Of a stretch of DNA of 64,000 bases, positions 16,846-26,351 are shown one piece after another. The DNA is from Paenibacillus sp. H1-7 (GTDB taxonomy: Bacteria > Bacillota > Bacilli > Paenibacillales > NBRC-103111), in NCBI RefSeq assembly GCF_022354825.1, contig NZ_CP031168.1, forward strand, positions 1,985,501 through 2,049,500, read 5' to 3'. Numbering within the stretch: the stretch's first letter is position 1; each line of letters starts with the position of its first letter. Both the position numbers and the translations under genes were made by a program. The notes below the pieces were generated by a model. That model was not told the origin of the DNA, did not search any database, and saw only the letters and a list, made by a program, of their open reading frames with translations.

Positions 16846-19144
16846 AGAAACGGCTGGAGCCCGCTGGCATACCCGTCCGGATGGAGCGGAGAAGGTTACG
16901 GGCGCGCTGGCTTATTTGACCGACCGGCATATGGCTGGCATGCTCTACGGGAAAGTGCTTCGGAGCGAGCATGCCCATGCCTGGATTTTATCGATCCGCA
17001 CGGAAAAGGCGGAGCGGCTGCCCGGCGTCCGTGCCGTTATTACTCACAAGGATGTTCCGGGGATGAACCGGTTCGGTATCGCCATCCCCGACCAGCCGGT
17101 TTTGTGTGAGGACCGGGTGCGGTTTATCGGCGATGCGGTGGCGGCGGTAGCGGCCGATAGCCTGGACATTGCCGAGAGAGCGCTGGAGCTGATTGAAGTT
17201 ACTTATGTGCAGCTTCCGGTGCTGGATGATCCCGAGGAAGCGCTGAAGCCGGATGCGATAAAGCTGCATCCTTCCGGCAATGTGCTGCATCGGACGAATT
17301 ACAAGCGAGGCGGCGCGGTAGATGTGTTCGCGGAATGTGCCTATGTCGTAGAAGGGACATATTATACCCCTAGACAGATGCATGCCTATATGGAGACGGA
17401 AGGCGGATTGTTCGTGCCTGAAGCGGACGGGAGGCTTTCCGTTTATGCGCCTACCCAACACGGATACAAGGATAGAATGCAGCTGTCGCGCATATTGGCT
17501 ATGCCGGAGGAAGATATCAGGGTCGTATCCAGTCCGATAGGAGGTTCTTTCGGCGGGAAGGACGAGTTGAACATTCAGCCGTTCGGCGCCATGCTCGCCT
17601 TGAAGAGCGGTCGCCCGGTCAAGCTGCATCAGGACCGCTGGGAATCCGTGCGTGCCGGGTTGAAGCGCCATCCGATGAAAATAACGATGCGGACGGGAAT
17701 TGATAGCAATGGGCGGCTTCTTGCGCATCAAGTCCGGATTGTTGCCGATACGGGAGCTTATGCAACGCTGGGACCGGCGGTGCTGAACTTTGCGACCGAG
17801 CATGCGATGGGTCCATACCGGATCGCACATGTCGATGTGGAAGGGGTCTCGGTCTATACGAACAACGGAGTATCCGGTGAGTTTCGCGGGTTTGGCGGCA
17901 ATCAGGTCATCTTCGCACTTGAAGGCCAAATGGACCGTTTGGCGAGCGAGCTGGGAATGGACCCGTGGGAATTTCGCAGGATGAACCTGCGCGAAAAGGA
18001 CGATCCCGGTCCGATGGGGCAGCGAATTGTAGCTACCGATGGAGCGAGACAAATATGGGAATCGATTCGCCACAGTGAATTGTGGAACAAGAAGGTCTCT
18101 GGCTGTGAAAAAGAGCTCCGCCCTCCTTGGATACGCAGAGGAATCGGCGCTGCTATTGCGATGCATGGATCGGGGCTTGGCTTCGGCTTGCCGGATTTTG
18201 GCGGCGGCAGGCTGTCGTTGAACCGATCGGGCAAGATTGAGGCGGCATTCGGCTACGAGGAGTTCGGCCAAGGGCTGTTGGCGACGCTCCAAATCATGCT
18301 GCTGGATCACTTTCGCTGCAATAAGGAAGATATCGAAATGGTCATCGGCGATACCGACAGGGTGCCGCACAGCGGGTCGAGCACGGCATCCAGGGCGACG
18401 ACGATGCTGTGGCAGGCGCTGCAGCGGATGAGGCAGCCTTTTCTCGATAAATTGCTTACAAGAGCTTCCGCCATAACCGGCTTGGCTCCGGAGGAGTTGG
18501 ATACCGGTCCCGGGGGTGTATGGCTCCGGGTTGAGATGGACCGTGCGGACGATGCCGACCGTCATCCGGTAGTTACGTATGCGCGTCTTGCGAATGAGAG
18601 TGACCAGATTCTCAGTGTAAGCAGTCAATTTCATTTTCCTACGACACCGGATGCGGTGATGGGCGGGCATTTTCTTTATACCTATACGGGGGTTGTTGTG
18701 GAAGTGGAGGTAAACACTCTGACCGGAAAGGCGAAGGTAACCGATCAGTTCCACGCCGTTGCGGCCGGTCCAGTTATTAATCCGATGGGGTTTCTTGGGC
18801 AGATCGAAGGAGGGAGCAGTATGGCGCTTGGCTTTACCCTGACTGAGGATGCGCTGATGTCTTCCGGGCATTACTTGACGAAAAATTTGGATACGTATCT
18901 CGTTCCGACCATTGCGGATACTCCGGCGCAATTTAGCTTGGAAGCAATAGAGGAGCTGCCTGAGGGTGATCCGTACGGACCGAGAGGGATCGGAGAGGTA
19001 GGTACGGTTGCGGTAGCCCCGGCTATCGCTTCCGCTATATACGATGCTTCCGGCCGTCGGGTCGAGAAGCTCCCCGTATCACCTGAGCTGTTAATTGAAC
19101 CGTTGCGGGTAGAGGGAGGAGAGGGTACTGATGATCATGGATGA
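16832..19144 (+). CDS. pucD: Xanthine dehydrogenase molybdopterin-binding subunit
   Basis: 770 residues of the xanthine oxidase large-subunit type. The N-terminal a/b hammerhead domain (TGALAYLTDRHMAGMLYGKVLRS) precedes the Mo-cofactor domains: SSPIGGSFGGKDE, GEFRGFGGNQV with the substrate Arg region, and GPRGIGEVGTVAVAP near residue 735 with the catalytic Glu. It hydroxylates hypoxanthine/xanthine to urate. The ATG at 16832 is selected because GAGGAGGGGAAAG precedes it; a longer in-frame ORF from 16772 lacks an SD. It overlaps pucE by 14 nt. Confidence 0.92.
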   Translation: MLLNKETAGARWHTRPDGAEKVTGALAYLTDRHMAGMLYGKVLRSEHAHAWILSIRTEKAERLPGVRAVITHKDVPGMNRFGIAIPDQPVLCEDRVRFIGDAVAAVAADSLDIAERALELIEVTYVQLPVLDDPEEALKPDAIKLHPSGNVLHRTNYKRGGAVDVFAECAYVVEGTYYTPRQMHAYMETEGGLFVPEADGRLSVYAPTQHGYKDRMQLSRILAMPEEDIRVVSSPIGGSFGGKDELNIQPFGAMLALKSGRPVKLHQDRWESVRAGLKRHPMKITMRTGIDSNGRLLAHQVRIVADTGAYATLGPAVLNFATEHAMGPYRIAHVDVEGVSVYTNNGVSGEFRGFGGNQVIFALEGQMDRLASELGMDPWEFRRMNLREKDDPGPMGQRIVATDGARQIWESIRHSELWNKKVSGCEKELRPPWIRRGIGAAIAMHGSGLGFGLPDFGGGRLSLNRSGKIEAAFGYEEFGQGLLATLQIMLLDHFRCNKEDIEMVIGDTDRVPHSGSSTASRATTMLWQALQRMRQPFLDKLLTRASAITGLAPEELDTGPGGVWLRVEMDRADDADRHPVVTYARLANESDQILSVSSQFHFPTTPDAVMGGHFLYTYTGVVVEVEVNTLTGKAKVTDQFHAVAAGPVINPMGFLGQIEGGSSMALGFTLTEDALMSSGHYLTKNLDTYLVPTIADTPAQFSLEAIEELPEGDPYGPRGIGEVGTVAVAPAIASAIYDASGRRVEKLPVSPELLIEPLRVEGGEGTDDHG

Positions 19145-19598
19145 GGCGGGTTGGAGCTGCCGGTTGAACGGCGAGGTGATCAGGCTGGGCGAGGTGTCTC
19201 CGTCCCGCAGGCTGTTGGACATTCTCAGGGAGGATCTGCAGCTTACCGGAACCAAAGTCTCCTGTGAAATGGGGCGATGCGGGGCTTGCATGGTGCTGCT
19301 GGACGGCAAGCCGGCGAACAGCTGTCTGTTGATGGCGTACCAATGCGAAGGGAGAGATATCGTCACGATTGAGGGGTTGGCCGGTCCTGACTCCGATCCG
19401 GTTCAGCGTGCTTTTCTGGAAGAAGGAGCGTTTCAATGCGGCTACTGCACCTCAGGGATGATTATGTCGGTCAAAGGTCTGCTTGCGGCTAATTCGTGTC
19501 CGTCCCGGGCGGAGATCGAGGAAGGACTGTCGGGCAATTTATGCCGGTGCACAGGCTATGGATCTATCGTAAGGGCGGTCGAGAAAATAATGAAATAA
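19131..19598 (+). CDS. pucE: Xanthine dehydrogenase 2Fe-2S subunit
   Basis: 155 residues. It has both cluster motifs of the family: CEMGRCGACMVLLDG followed by a fourth Cys in NSCLL (plant-type cluster), and FQCGYCTSGM with NLCRCTGYG (second cluster). It transfers electrons between the molybdenum and FAD subunits. The C-D-E gene order and the overlapping starts match B. subtilis pucCDE. A terminator follows, so this is probably the last gene of the puc transcription unit. No uricase or allantoinase gene is in the window. Confidence 0.94.
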   Translation: MIMDEAGWSCRLNGEVIRLGEVSPSRRLLDILREDLQLTGTKVSCEMGRCGACMVLLDGKPANSCLLMAYQCEGRDIVTIEGLAGPDSDPVQRAFLEEGAFQCGYCTSGMIMSVKGLLAANSCPSRAEIEEGLSGNLCRCTGYGSIVRAVEKIMK

Positions 19599-19675
19599 AG
19601 CAAGGGGGCTCCATATGAAGAAACGGCTATAGTCGAACGATACGACGGATCTCTGGCCAAATGTTTCATGGATAA

Positions 19676-19708
19676 CCGTGTCTGCCTGATGGCGGATGCG
19701 GTTTTTTA
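19676..19708 (+). terminator. Terminator after pucE
   Basis: CCGTGTCTGCC pairs fully with GGCGGATGCGG (three G-U pairs) around a 4-nt loop, followed by TTTTTT. It separates the puc unit from the next operon. Confidence 0.75.
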
Positions 19709-19747
19709 GTTTACCCCGCAGTTCTGGAGTGGCTGAAGGCGAGTAAT

Positions 19748-19766
19748 ATGTTATTTAATATTACAT
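19748..19766. promoter_or_regulatory. Candidate operator S3 upstream of the creatininase-ABC operon
   Basis: ATGTTATTTAATATTACAT differs from operator S2 (10965) by one base. It sits 136 nt before the first start codon. The 303-nt gap 19599-19901 holds the terminator above and sites S3 and S4. Confidence 0.6.
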
Positions 19767-19810
19767 ATAAATCCATAATTAAAGTGCATCAAGCACAAAA
19801 ATTTGTTTTT

Positions 19811-19829
19811 ATGTTATATAATATTACAA
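19811..19829. promoter_or_regulatory. Candidate operator S4 upstream of the creatininase-ABC operon
   Basis: ATGTTATATAATATTACAA repeats S3 with two changes, 63 nt downstream (six helical turns). Pairing of sites on the same DNA face suggests cooperative binding. Confidence 0.55.
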
Positions 19830-19901
19830 AAACATTACTTAGCCATTTACCCGGCTCAATTCCTGAACTACAATAAGGATTAAACGGAGGTGTTCATTGT
19901 C

Positions 19902-20747
19902 ATGAGAGGAAGATATGAAGGGAAAGCTTGGGATGAACGGTTTTTTCCGCGTTTAAGCAAGCTGGAGGTCGAATCGATGCCGAAGCGGGATGCGCTGCTT
20001 GTACTGCCTGTAGGAGCTGTAGAACAGCACGGGCCTCATATGCCGGTCTTTACCGATACGCTCATTGCGGAAGCTTTTCTAACACGGGCATTCGAGGAGC
20101 TTCCGGATGACGCCAACATTTGGCTGCTTCCGCCGCTTCCTTACGGCAAAAGCACGGAGCATCTGGGACATCCCGGTACCATCACTTTATCGGCTACAAC
20201 GTTGATGTCGGTTCTTCTAGATATCGCAAGAAGCGTACGGCAGAGCGGCTTTAACAAGCTGCTGCTTTTAAATACACACGGGGGCAACACCGATCTGTTG
20301 AACATGATGGCTCGGGAAATCAGAATCGATACGGGACTTGCCGTATTCCGGCTGGATTCGGGATCGCTCGGCTTAGGTGAAGCTCTGATCAGTCCTGTCG
20401 AGAAAAAAGTAGGCATCCACGCAGGCGACGTAGAGACCTCGATCGTGCTGGCGGCACAACATCATTGGGTGAATATGGACGTAGCACCGACAGAGCTGCC
20501 TCATTTCCCGGAATCGCGTTACCTGCAATTCAAGAGCAAAGCGTTCGCCTGGATTACCGACGATATTTCGAATACCGGTATTGCCGGGGATGCCAGGCAA
20601 GCAACCGCCGAGAAGGGCGAGATGATGCTGGAGCTGGGCGGACGGCTGTTGGCCGAGGCGCTGCAGGAAATTTCACAGTTCGATATGGCATCTCTCAAAG
20701 CAAGCCGTGACGTGAAGGACGAGATTCCATCGGGGGTGAGTGGATGA
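19902..20747 (+). CDS. Creatininase-family hydrolase
   Basis: 281 residues. The metal-binding residues of the creatininase/ArfB/MftE superfamily are in place: LPVGAVEQHGPHMPVFTD (Glu, His, Asp), NTHGGN, and HAGDVETS (His/Glu). Members open cyclic amides or deformylate formylamino-pyrimidines. ATG at 19902 is preferred; an in-frame GTG at 19890 overlaps the SD GGAGG. It is the first gene of an operon with an ABC importer and two deaminase-type amidohydrolases, so it probably hydrolyses a step in breakdown of an imported nitrogen ring compound. Its true substrate is unknown. Confidence 0.85.
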   Translation: MRGRYEGKAWDERFFPRLSKLEVESMPKRDALLVLPVGAVEQHGPHMPVFTDTLIAEAFLTRAFEELPDDANIWLLPPLPYGKSTEHLGHPGTITLSATTLMSVLLDIARSVRQSGFNKLLLLNTHGGNTDLLNMMAREIRIDTGLAVFRLDSGSLGLGEALISPVEKKVGIHAGDVETSIVLAAQHHWVNMDVAPTELPHFPESRYLQFKSKAFAWITDDISNTGIAGDARQATAEKGEMMLELGGRLLAEALQEISQFDMASLKASRDVKDEIPSGVSG

Positions 20748-21571
20748 ATATAAAAATATCCAATGAACCGCTGGGGAGTACGGGCATAGAAACCGGCATC
20801 ACGGAACCGATCGAGGGGAACACGTTAGTCCGGATGCAGAGGTTATCGAAGACGTATCAGAATGGAACGGTCGCGCTGAGCGATGTGAATCTAGATATTA
20901 AGGAAGGCGAATTTCTAAGCTTCGTCGGCCCTTCCGGCTGCGGCAAATCGACGATTTTCAAAATGATAGCCGGTTTGGGCGATCCGACCGGAGGGACGCT
21001 CGACATACTCGGTCTCACGCCGAAGGAGGCGCGCAAGCAGAGCGAGATCGCGTTTGTTTTCCAGGATCATACGCTGCTGCCCTGGTGCTCCGTGCAGGAC
21101 AATGTCGTATTACCGCTAGAACTGCGCGGCGTTCCGAAGAAGCAGCAAAAGGAGGAGGCCGAACGAGCGCTGGAGCTTGTAGGGCTGAAGGATTACTTGA
21201 AAGCTTTGCCGAGACAGCTGTCCGGCGGTATGAAAATGCGCGTATCGATTGCGCGGGCGCTGGTGTCGAAGCCGAAGCTGCTGCTTATGGATGAGCCGTT
21301 CGGGGCGTTGGACGAGATTACCCGGCAGACGCTTCAGGACGAACTGCTGAACATTTGGCAAAAGGATAAGAAGATGACGGTGCTGTTCGTCACGCACAAT
21401 GTGTTCGAAGCGGTGTTCTTATCGACCCGGGTTATCGTCATGACGCCGCGTCCCGGCAAGGTTTCCGACGAGATAGACATTCCGGTGCCGTTCCCGAGAG
21501 ATGAGCACTTCCGGACAATGACGCAATTCAGTGAGCTGGTCAGGCACGTATCGAGCAGTTTAAAGCATTAG
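20744..21571 (+). CDS. ABC transporter ATPase, nitrate/sulfonate/taurine (NMT1-system) type
   Basis: 275 residues. Walker A GPSGCGKST, Q-loop FQDHTLLPW, signature LSGGMKMR, Walker B LLLMDEPFGALDE and H-loop FVTHNVFEA are complete. LLPWCSVQDNV is typical of the SsuB/TauB/ThiZ group. It overlaps the creatininase-like gene by 4 nt. The matching permease and binding protein are separated from it by metabolic genes in the same operon, so the importer is interleaved with its pathway. Confidence 0.92.
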   Translation: MNIKISNEPLGSTGIETGITEPIEGNTLVRMQRLSKTYQNGTVALSDVNLDIKEGEFLSFVGPSGCGKSTIFKMIAGLGDPTGGTLDILGLTPKEARKQSEIAFVFQDHTLLPWCSVQDNVVLPLELRGVPKKQQKEEAERALELVGLKDYLKALPRQLSGGMKMRVSIARALVSKPKLLLMDEPFGALDEITRQTLQDELLNIWQKDKKMTVLFVTHNVFEAVFLSTRVIVMTPRPGKVSDEIDIPVPFPRDEHFRTMTQFSELVRHVSSSLKH

Positions 21572-21595
21572 GACTAAAAAAAGGGGGGCGCGAGG

Positions 21596-22924
21596 ATGGC
21601 TATCGGTTGGGAAAAGGAAATGGTGGATTTGCTGGGCGATGACCGGCTGCTGCTGGATACGGAGTCGAGGGAGCGGTTATCCAAGGATTACTATTGGTAT
21701 TCTCCGGTTCTGAACGGAAAGCTGCAGGGGAAAATAGCCGACGGCATCGTACTGGCGACAGACGAGCGAGAGGTTGCACTGACGCTGTCGTTCGCCTACC
21801 GTCACCGTATTCCGGTTACGGTCAGAGGGTCCGGTACAGGCAACTACGGGCAAGCGGTGCCTCTGGAGCAAGGTCTAGTGCTGGATCTGAGCGGCCTGGA
21901 CCGTATCCTCGAAATCGGCGACGGCTATGCCAGAGTACAGTGCGGAGTCAAGCTCGGGTTATTGGATAAAAAAGCACGTGAGCTCGGCCAGGAGCTGCGA
22001 ATTTACCCAAGCACCTACGCCAAGGCGACGGTGGGAGGCTTCGTTAGCGGCGGATCCGGCGGCATCGGCTCCATTACGTGGGGAAATCTGTGGGATGGCA
22101 ATGTGCTGGAGGCTGCCGTCTATACGATGGAGGAAATCCCGAGAAGGAGGACCGTTCGCGGAGCGGAGCTGTTCGATTACATTCATAACTACGGTACGAC
22201 CGGCATCATGACGGAGGTTACAATTCCTTTGGCGCCACACACCGAATGGCTGCAGACGGTCGTTCATTTTGACGATTTTGAAGCATGCGTGCAGTTTGGA
22301 GAAGCGCTGGGACATGCGGAGCATGTGAAAAAAAGACTGATCAGCCCGATGGAATGGCCGATCCCTGCTTATTTCAAGCCAATCGGCAAGGCGCTTGAAT
22401 CCGGAGCTGCCGCTGCCTTGCTCGAAACCGACGAAGCGTCGGCGGACGCAGTAGCCGAGCTGGCCGGGCAATTCGGAGGACGGATCGGCCACCGAATTCC
22501 GGCGGCACAGTACCGGAAGACGATCGGACTGTCCGATTTTACATGGAACCATACGACGTTATGGGCTTTGAAGAGTGACCCGACCGTTACCTACTTGCAG
22601 TCCGGCTTTGCACCCGACCGATATTTGGAACAAATTCGCCAGATCAAGGGCAGATTCGGCGATGAAGTGCTGCTTCATTTTGAATGGATTCGTAACGGCG
22701 GCAAGCTGACCCCTTCTTCGCTTCCGATCATCAAATATACGACGGAGGAGCGGTTGTACGAAATTATCCGTTATTTTGAATCGATCGGCGTCAAAATATT
22801 TGATCCCCACACTTGGGTGCTCGACAACGGAGGACGCGGAGAAGTCGGCAGCATGCAGCGAAGGAAGCGGGAGAACGATCCGCTCGGATTGCTTAACCCC
22901 GGTAAAATCATCTACGAACCTTAA
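21596..22924 (+). CDS. FAD-binding oxidoreductase of the VAO/GlcD family
   Basis: 442 residues. The PCMH-type FAD domain is clear: VTVRGSGTGNYGQAVPLE (pyrophosphate-binding loop) and YPSTYAKATVGGFVSGGSGGIGS (FAD-binding_4). The C-terminal part is short and ends LGLLNPGKII, like glycolate-oxidase-type enzymes. It probably oxidises a hydroxy acid, alcohol or amine produced in the pathway; the substrate cannot be read. SD AAGGGGGG precedes the ATG, and the gene sits between the ABC ATPase and permease genes. Confidence 0.85.
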   Translation: MAIGWEKEMVDLLGDDRLLLDTESRERLSKDYYWYSPVLNGKLQGKIADGIVLATDEREVALTLSFAYRHRIPVTVRGSGTGNYGQAVPLEQGLVLDLSGLDRILEIGDGYARVQCGVKLGLLDKKARELGQELRIYPSTYAKATVGGFVSGGSGGIGSITWGNLWDGNVLEAAVYTMEEIPRRRTVRGAELFDYIHNYGTTGIMTEVTIPLAPHTEWLQTVVHFDDFEACVQFGEALGHAEHVKKRLISPMEWPIPAYFKPIGKALESGAAAALLETDEASADAVAELAGQFGGRIGHRIPAAQYRKTIGLSDFTWNHTTLWALKSDPTVTYLQSGFAPDRYLEQIRQIKGRFGDEVLLHFEWIRNGGKLTPSSLPIIKYTTEERLYEIIRYFESIGVKIFDPHTWVLDNGGRGEVGSMQRRKRENDPLGLLNPGKIIYEP

Positions 22925-22942
22925 GCGGAAAGGAGTGGTCCC

Positions 22943-23842
22943 ATGGCTATGGATAAAAGCTATATGCAGGCCGTGTCCGAAGAAATACAGCCTGCCCGGG
23001 AGCGCGCAGCCCGGACTAACAAGCTGGATGGAGGAAACAATAGCAGGACAGGAGCGTTTTCGGCCGTTTTCAAGCAAATTCTGCCTCCCCTGGTCGCCTT
23101 CTTCGTCTTTGTCGGCGGCTGGGAGCTGGTTGTGAAGCTGCTCGCGATTCCTCCTTACATCCTGCCGAAGCCTTCGGATATTTATAAAGCGGCAGTCGAG
23201 AATGCGAGCGGCTTATGGGTATCCGTTGTTACCACAATCGCCGAAGCGGTGGTGGGCTTCATTCTGAGCATTATCCTCGGCGTGTCGGGAGCCGTGCTGC
23301 TGGCAAGCTCCAAGCTGATTGAGAAAAGCGTCTACCCGTACGCGATCATTCTCCAGACGATCCCTATCGTGGCGGTAGCTCCTATTATCGTTATCTGGTT
23401 CGGGGCGGGGATGAACGCCATTGTTATCATCGCGTTCCTCATCGGCTTTTTCCCGATGCTTTCCAACACACTGATCGGGTTGAATTCTACGGATCACAAT
23501 ATGAAAAATCTGTTTTACCTGTACAACGCTAACCGTTTTCAGACAATGTGGAAGCTCCGTATTCCGGCAGCGCTGCCGTATATTGTAGCAGGTCTCAAAA
23601 TCTCGTGTACTCTCGCTGTTATCGGCGCCATCGTAGGGGAATACATCGCGGGAATAGGCGGAGGAAAGGGCGGTCTCGGGTACGCCATCACAGTTGCGGC
23701 ATCGCGTCTGCAAACCCCGTATTTGTTCGCTTGCGGCTTATCCGCATCCGTGCTGGGCATCGCGTTTTTCCTTCTGGTTAATGCCTTTTCCAAATGGATG
23801 CTCAGCTCATGGCACGAGTCCGAGATGAGAACGGAGAATTAA
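22943..23842 (+). CDS. ABC transporter permease, SsuC/ThiX type
   Basis: 299 residues. A hydrophilic N-terminal stretch of about 45 residues leads to six predicted transmembrane helices. The inner-membrane coupling (EAA) loop is seen as LYNANRFQTMWKLRIPAALPYIVAG. It pairs with the ATPase at 20744 and the lipoprotein at 25266. The SD AAAGGAGTG precedes the ATG. Next gene starts 1 nt after the stop. Confidence 0.92.
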   Translation: MAMDKSYMQAVSEEIQPARERAARTNKLDGGNNSRTGAFSAVFKQILPPLVAFFVFVGGWELVVKLLAIPPYILPKPSDIYKAAVENASGLWVSVVTTIAEAVVGFILSIILGVSGAVLLASSKLIEKSVYPYAIILQTIPIVAVAPIIVIWFGAGMNAIVIIAFLIGFFPMLSNTLIGLNSTDHNMKNLFYLYNANRFQTMWKLRIPAALPYIVAGLKISCTLAVIGAIVGEYIAGIGGGKGGLGYAITVAASRLQTPYLFACGLSASVLGIAFFLLVNAFSKWMLSSWHESEMRTEN

Positions 23843-23843
23843 G

Positions 23844-25196
23844 ATGAGCGCCCGGGAGCTGCATTTTATTAACGTCACCCTTCCGCTGAGCGACGAGCGC
23901 GGATTGTTCGAGCTTAAGGCAGTGGGCGGCCGATGGACTTCCATTGTCCCACAGGAGACGGTGCTGTCCGGGGACGGCTCTTTCGTCCCGATGTCCGCCC
24001 TTGCCGGCGAGATGTCCCGGCTGAAGGCCGCAGGCAGGATCGACCTGCAGGGCTATATGATGCTTCCGGGCTTTGTGGACGCGCATATGCACTTGGACAA
24101 AGCATACTCCTTGAGCCAGGTTGGCAATGCTTCAGGAACGCTGCTGGAAGCAATCGCCAATTACGGAGCGGCGGCTCCTTCCTTCAGCAAGGAGGACATT
24201 CGGGGGCGCATTCGCAAAGCTGCATTGCGAGCGCTATCCTACGGTACGACGACCATCCGCACCCATTTGGACTTTCGCCTCCGTTCGGGTATCGAGGTAG
24301 CTTTTCGCACCATCTACGCCGCATTGGAGGTTCGGGAGGAGCTGAAGGGAATCGTCGATATGCAGTTGTTCCCGATGTGCCCGTACGATCGGCTCACCAC
24401 TGCTGAGCAGGATGCGATTGAAGAAGCGCTGCGCCTTGGGATGGACGGCATGGGAGGAGCTCCTCATTTGTCGGAAACGCCGGAAAGCGATATCGACCGC
24501 ATATTTGCTACGGCTGCTCGATGGGGGAAGCCGATTGATCTTCACGCTGATGAAAGCGACGATCCCTCCAAGCAAACGGTCGCCTATATCGCGGAAAAGG
24601 CGGTGGAGTACGGTTATGGAGGAAAAGTAACCGTAGATCATTTGTGCTCCTTGTCCGCTATGGACACACGCCGTGCGGAGGAGATTATCGGCCGTATTAA
24701 GGCTACCGGATTAAGTGCTGTCACACTACCTCCGGTCAATATGTATTTGCAGGGGAGAGGCGATTCGGGATTGATCCGTCGCGGAACGACGCGAATTCGT
24801 GAATTGCTGGACGCTCAAGTCCCGTTAGCCGTAGCCTCCGATAACATTCAGGACCCGTTCCATCCGTTCGGACAGGGTGATTTGCTAAAAATCGGCCTGG
24901 TGACGGCGTATGCCGCTCATATGGGCAGCTCCGCTGATTTGCATGCCTTGCTGCGAATGATGACGGAGGTCCCGGCCGGCATCCTTGGGCTTACCGGATA
25001 CGGCATCGCCGAGGGACATTCGGCGGACTTCGTCCTGATCGACGCACTGCGTGCAGACGATTTGTTTACCGAGCTGCCGGTAGGACGCACCGTTTACAAG
25101 CAAGGCCGGCCTCTTTACACTTCCGTTCAGCAGAGCGCATGGGGCTTGGAGGAGCTGGACCGAACCGAAGAGCAAGCGCAGTACCGTTTGGCCTGA
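23844..25196 (+). CDS. Cytosine-deaminase-family amidohydrolase (first paralogue)
   Basis: 450 residues. GFVDAHMHLDKAY (HxH), DLHADESDD (His, Glu), TVDHLCSLSAM (His) and VASDNIQDPFHPFG (Asp) match the CodA/AtzC group, in which the last motif is usually AHDD or SDNxxD. It is expected to hydrolyse an exocyclic amine or open a ring amide of a pyrimidine- or triazine-like substrate using one divalent metal. It begins immediately after the permease stop, with SD GGAGAA. It differs clearly from the second paralogue at 26417, so the two probably act on successive intermediates. Confidence 0.82.
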   Translation: MSARELHFINVTLPLSDERGLFELKAVGGRWTSIVPQETVLSGDGSFVPMSALAGEMSRLKAAGRIDLQGYMMLPGFVDAHMHLDKAYSLSQVGNASGTLLEAIANYGAAAPSFSKEDIRGRIRKAALRALSYGTTTIRTHLDFRLRSGIEVAFRTIYAALEVREELKGIVDMQLFPMCPYDRLTTAEQDAIEEALRLGMDGMGGAPHLSETPESDIDRIFATAARWGKPIDLHADESDDPSKQTVAYIAEKAVEYGYGGKVTVDHLCSLSAMDTRRAEEIIGRIKATGLSAVTLPPVNMYLQGRGDSGLIRRGTTRIRELLDAQVPLAVASDNIQDPFHPFGQGDLLKIGLVTAYAAHMGSSADLHALLRMMTEVPAGILGLTGYGIAEGHSADFVLIDALRADDLFTELPVGRTVYKQGRPLYTSVQQSAWGLEELDRTEEQAQYRLA

Positions 25197-25265
25197 TGTA
25201 TTAAGCATGTTTTCCTATGTGCTAAAGAAAATCAAGAAAATCCATCATACTTTGGGGGAATGCTC

Positions 25266-26312
25266 ATGAAAACGCCGTTGACTTTAAAATCGATTCGCCC
25301 GGTTCACGCTGTTCTGTCCATCCTGTTGATCGCCGGAGCTGTGCTGAGCGGCTGCGCTACCAAGCCCGAAGCCCAGCCTGCGGCAGCCGATCCGAAAGCG
25401 ACGGGAAGCGCTGCGGAGAAAAAGCCGGTAGCCGTAACCCAGGTGACGAACTGGTTCGCCCAGCCGGAGCACGGCGGCAACTATGCGGCGCTGGCCAAGG
25501 GCTATTACAAGGAAGCCGGGCTGGATATGACGATCCAGGCTGGAGGCCCGGGCATCTCCGCTACGCAGATTGTCGCGTCCGGCAAGGCGCAGTTCGGGAT
25601 GGGGCAGGCGGATGAGATTTTGTTCGCCCGGCAAAACGGCATTCCTCTCGTTGCGGTGATGGCGATTTTTCAGAAAAACCCGCAGGGTATCATGGTACAC
25701 AAAAGCGCGTCGATCAAATCGATGTCCGACCTCAACGGAAAGAAAGTGTACGTAGGCAGCGGCGTCGCATACTGGGAATACATGAAAAAGGCGTTCAAGC
25801 TGGATAAAGTCGAGGAGCTCAAATATACCGGGCAGCTCGCTAACTTCGTCAATGACAAAATGTCGGCTACGCAATGCTATATTACATCGGAGCCTTATTC
25901 GATGAAGGAGCAGGGAGTCGATGTCGAGGTCATGCTGAATGCGGATTTCGGCTATTCTCCTTACGGCAATATTATGTTCACGACGGAAAGCTTTTTGAAG
26001 GAAAATCCGGAAGCGGTCAAAGCGTTCGTAGAAGCGACGATCAAAGGCTGGGATTACTACAAAGACAACTATAAAGAGATCAATCCGCTCATTAAGGAGA
26101 AAAACCCGGACACTCCACTGGAAAAAATGGAGTACAGCGCTACGACGCTTCAGCCTCTCGTTTACGGCGAGGATGCGGCAACGAAAGGCGTCGGCTATAT
26201 GACCAAGGATCGCTGGGATACACTAAACAAGCAGCTGGTCGATCTGGGATTGCTGAAATCGCCAATCGATGTAACCAAGGCGTTTACGACGGACTTTTTG
26301 CCGAAAAAATAG
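25266..26312 (+). CDS. ABC substrate-binding lipoprotein, NMT1/THI5-like
   Basis: 348 residues. The signal peptide ends with the lipobox VLSGC (Cys about 29). TNWFAQPEHGGNYAALAKGYYKEAGLD and PGISATQIVASGKAQFGMGQADEILFARQ are hallmarks of the NMT1/THI5/SsuA family that binds pyrimidines, sulfonates or taurine. ATG at 25266 lies 8 nt after GGGGG; the ATG at 25260 is too close. Thus the importer has an extracellular receptor for a small, probably heteroaromatic, nitrogen compound. Confidence 0.9.
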   Translation: MKTPLTLKSIRPVHAVLSILLIAGAVLSGCATKPEAQPAAADPKATGSAAEKKPVAVTQVTNWFAQPEHGGNYAALAKGYYKEAGLDMTIQAGGPGISATQIVASGKAQFGMGQADEILFARQNGIPLVAVMAIFQKNPQGIMVHKSASIKSMSDLNGKKVYVGSGVAYWEYMKKAFKLDKVEELKYTGQLANFVNDKMSATQCYITSEPYSMKEQGVDVEVMLNADFGYSPYGNIMFTTESFLKENPEAVKAFVEATIKGWDYYKDNYKEINPLIKEKNPDTPLEKMEYSATTLQPLVYGEDAATKGVGYMTKDRWDTLNKQLVDLGLLKSPIDVTKAFTTDFLPKK

Positions 26313-26351
26313 CCGGGTTCGGTTAACTGTTTTGCTGGATTATAGTATGTG

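Noticed and set aside
19614..19631. Five-codon ORF with good SD after pucE
   Set aside because: Too short to support as a gene, and it is followed by a terminator unrelated to a leader-peptide mechanism.
19599..19901. TPP riboswitch, expected because NMT1/THI5-like binding proteins often import thiamine precursors
   Set aside because: None of the conserved TPP aptamer segments is present; the gap holds palindromic operators instead.
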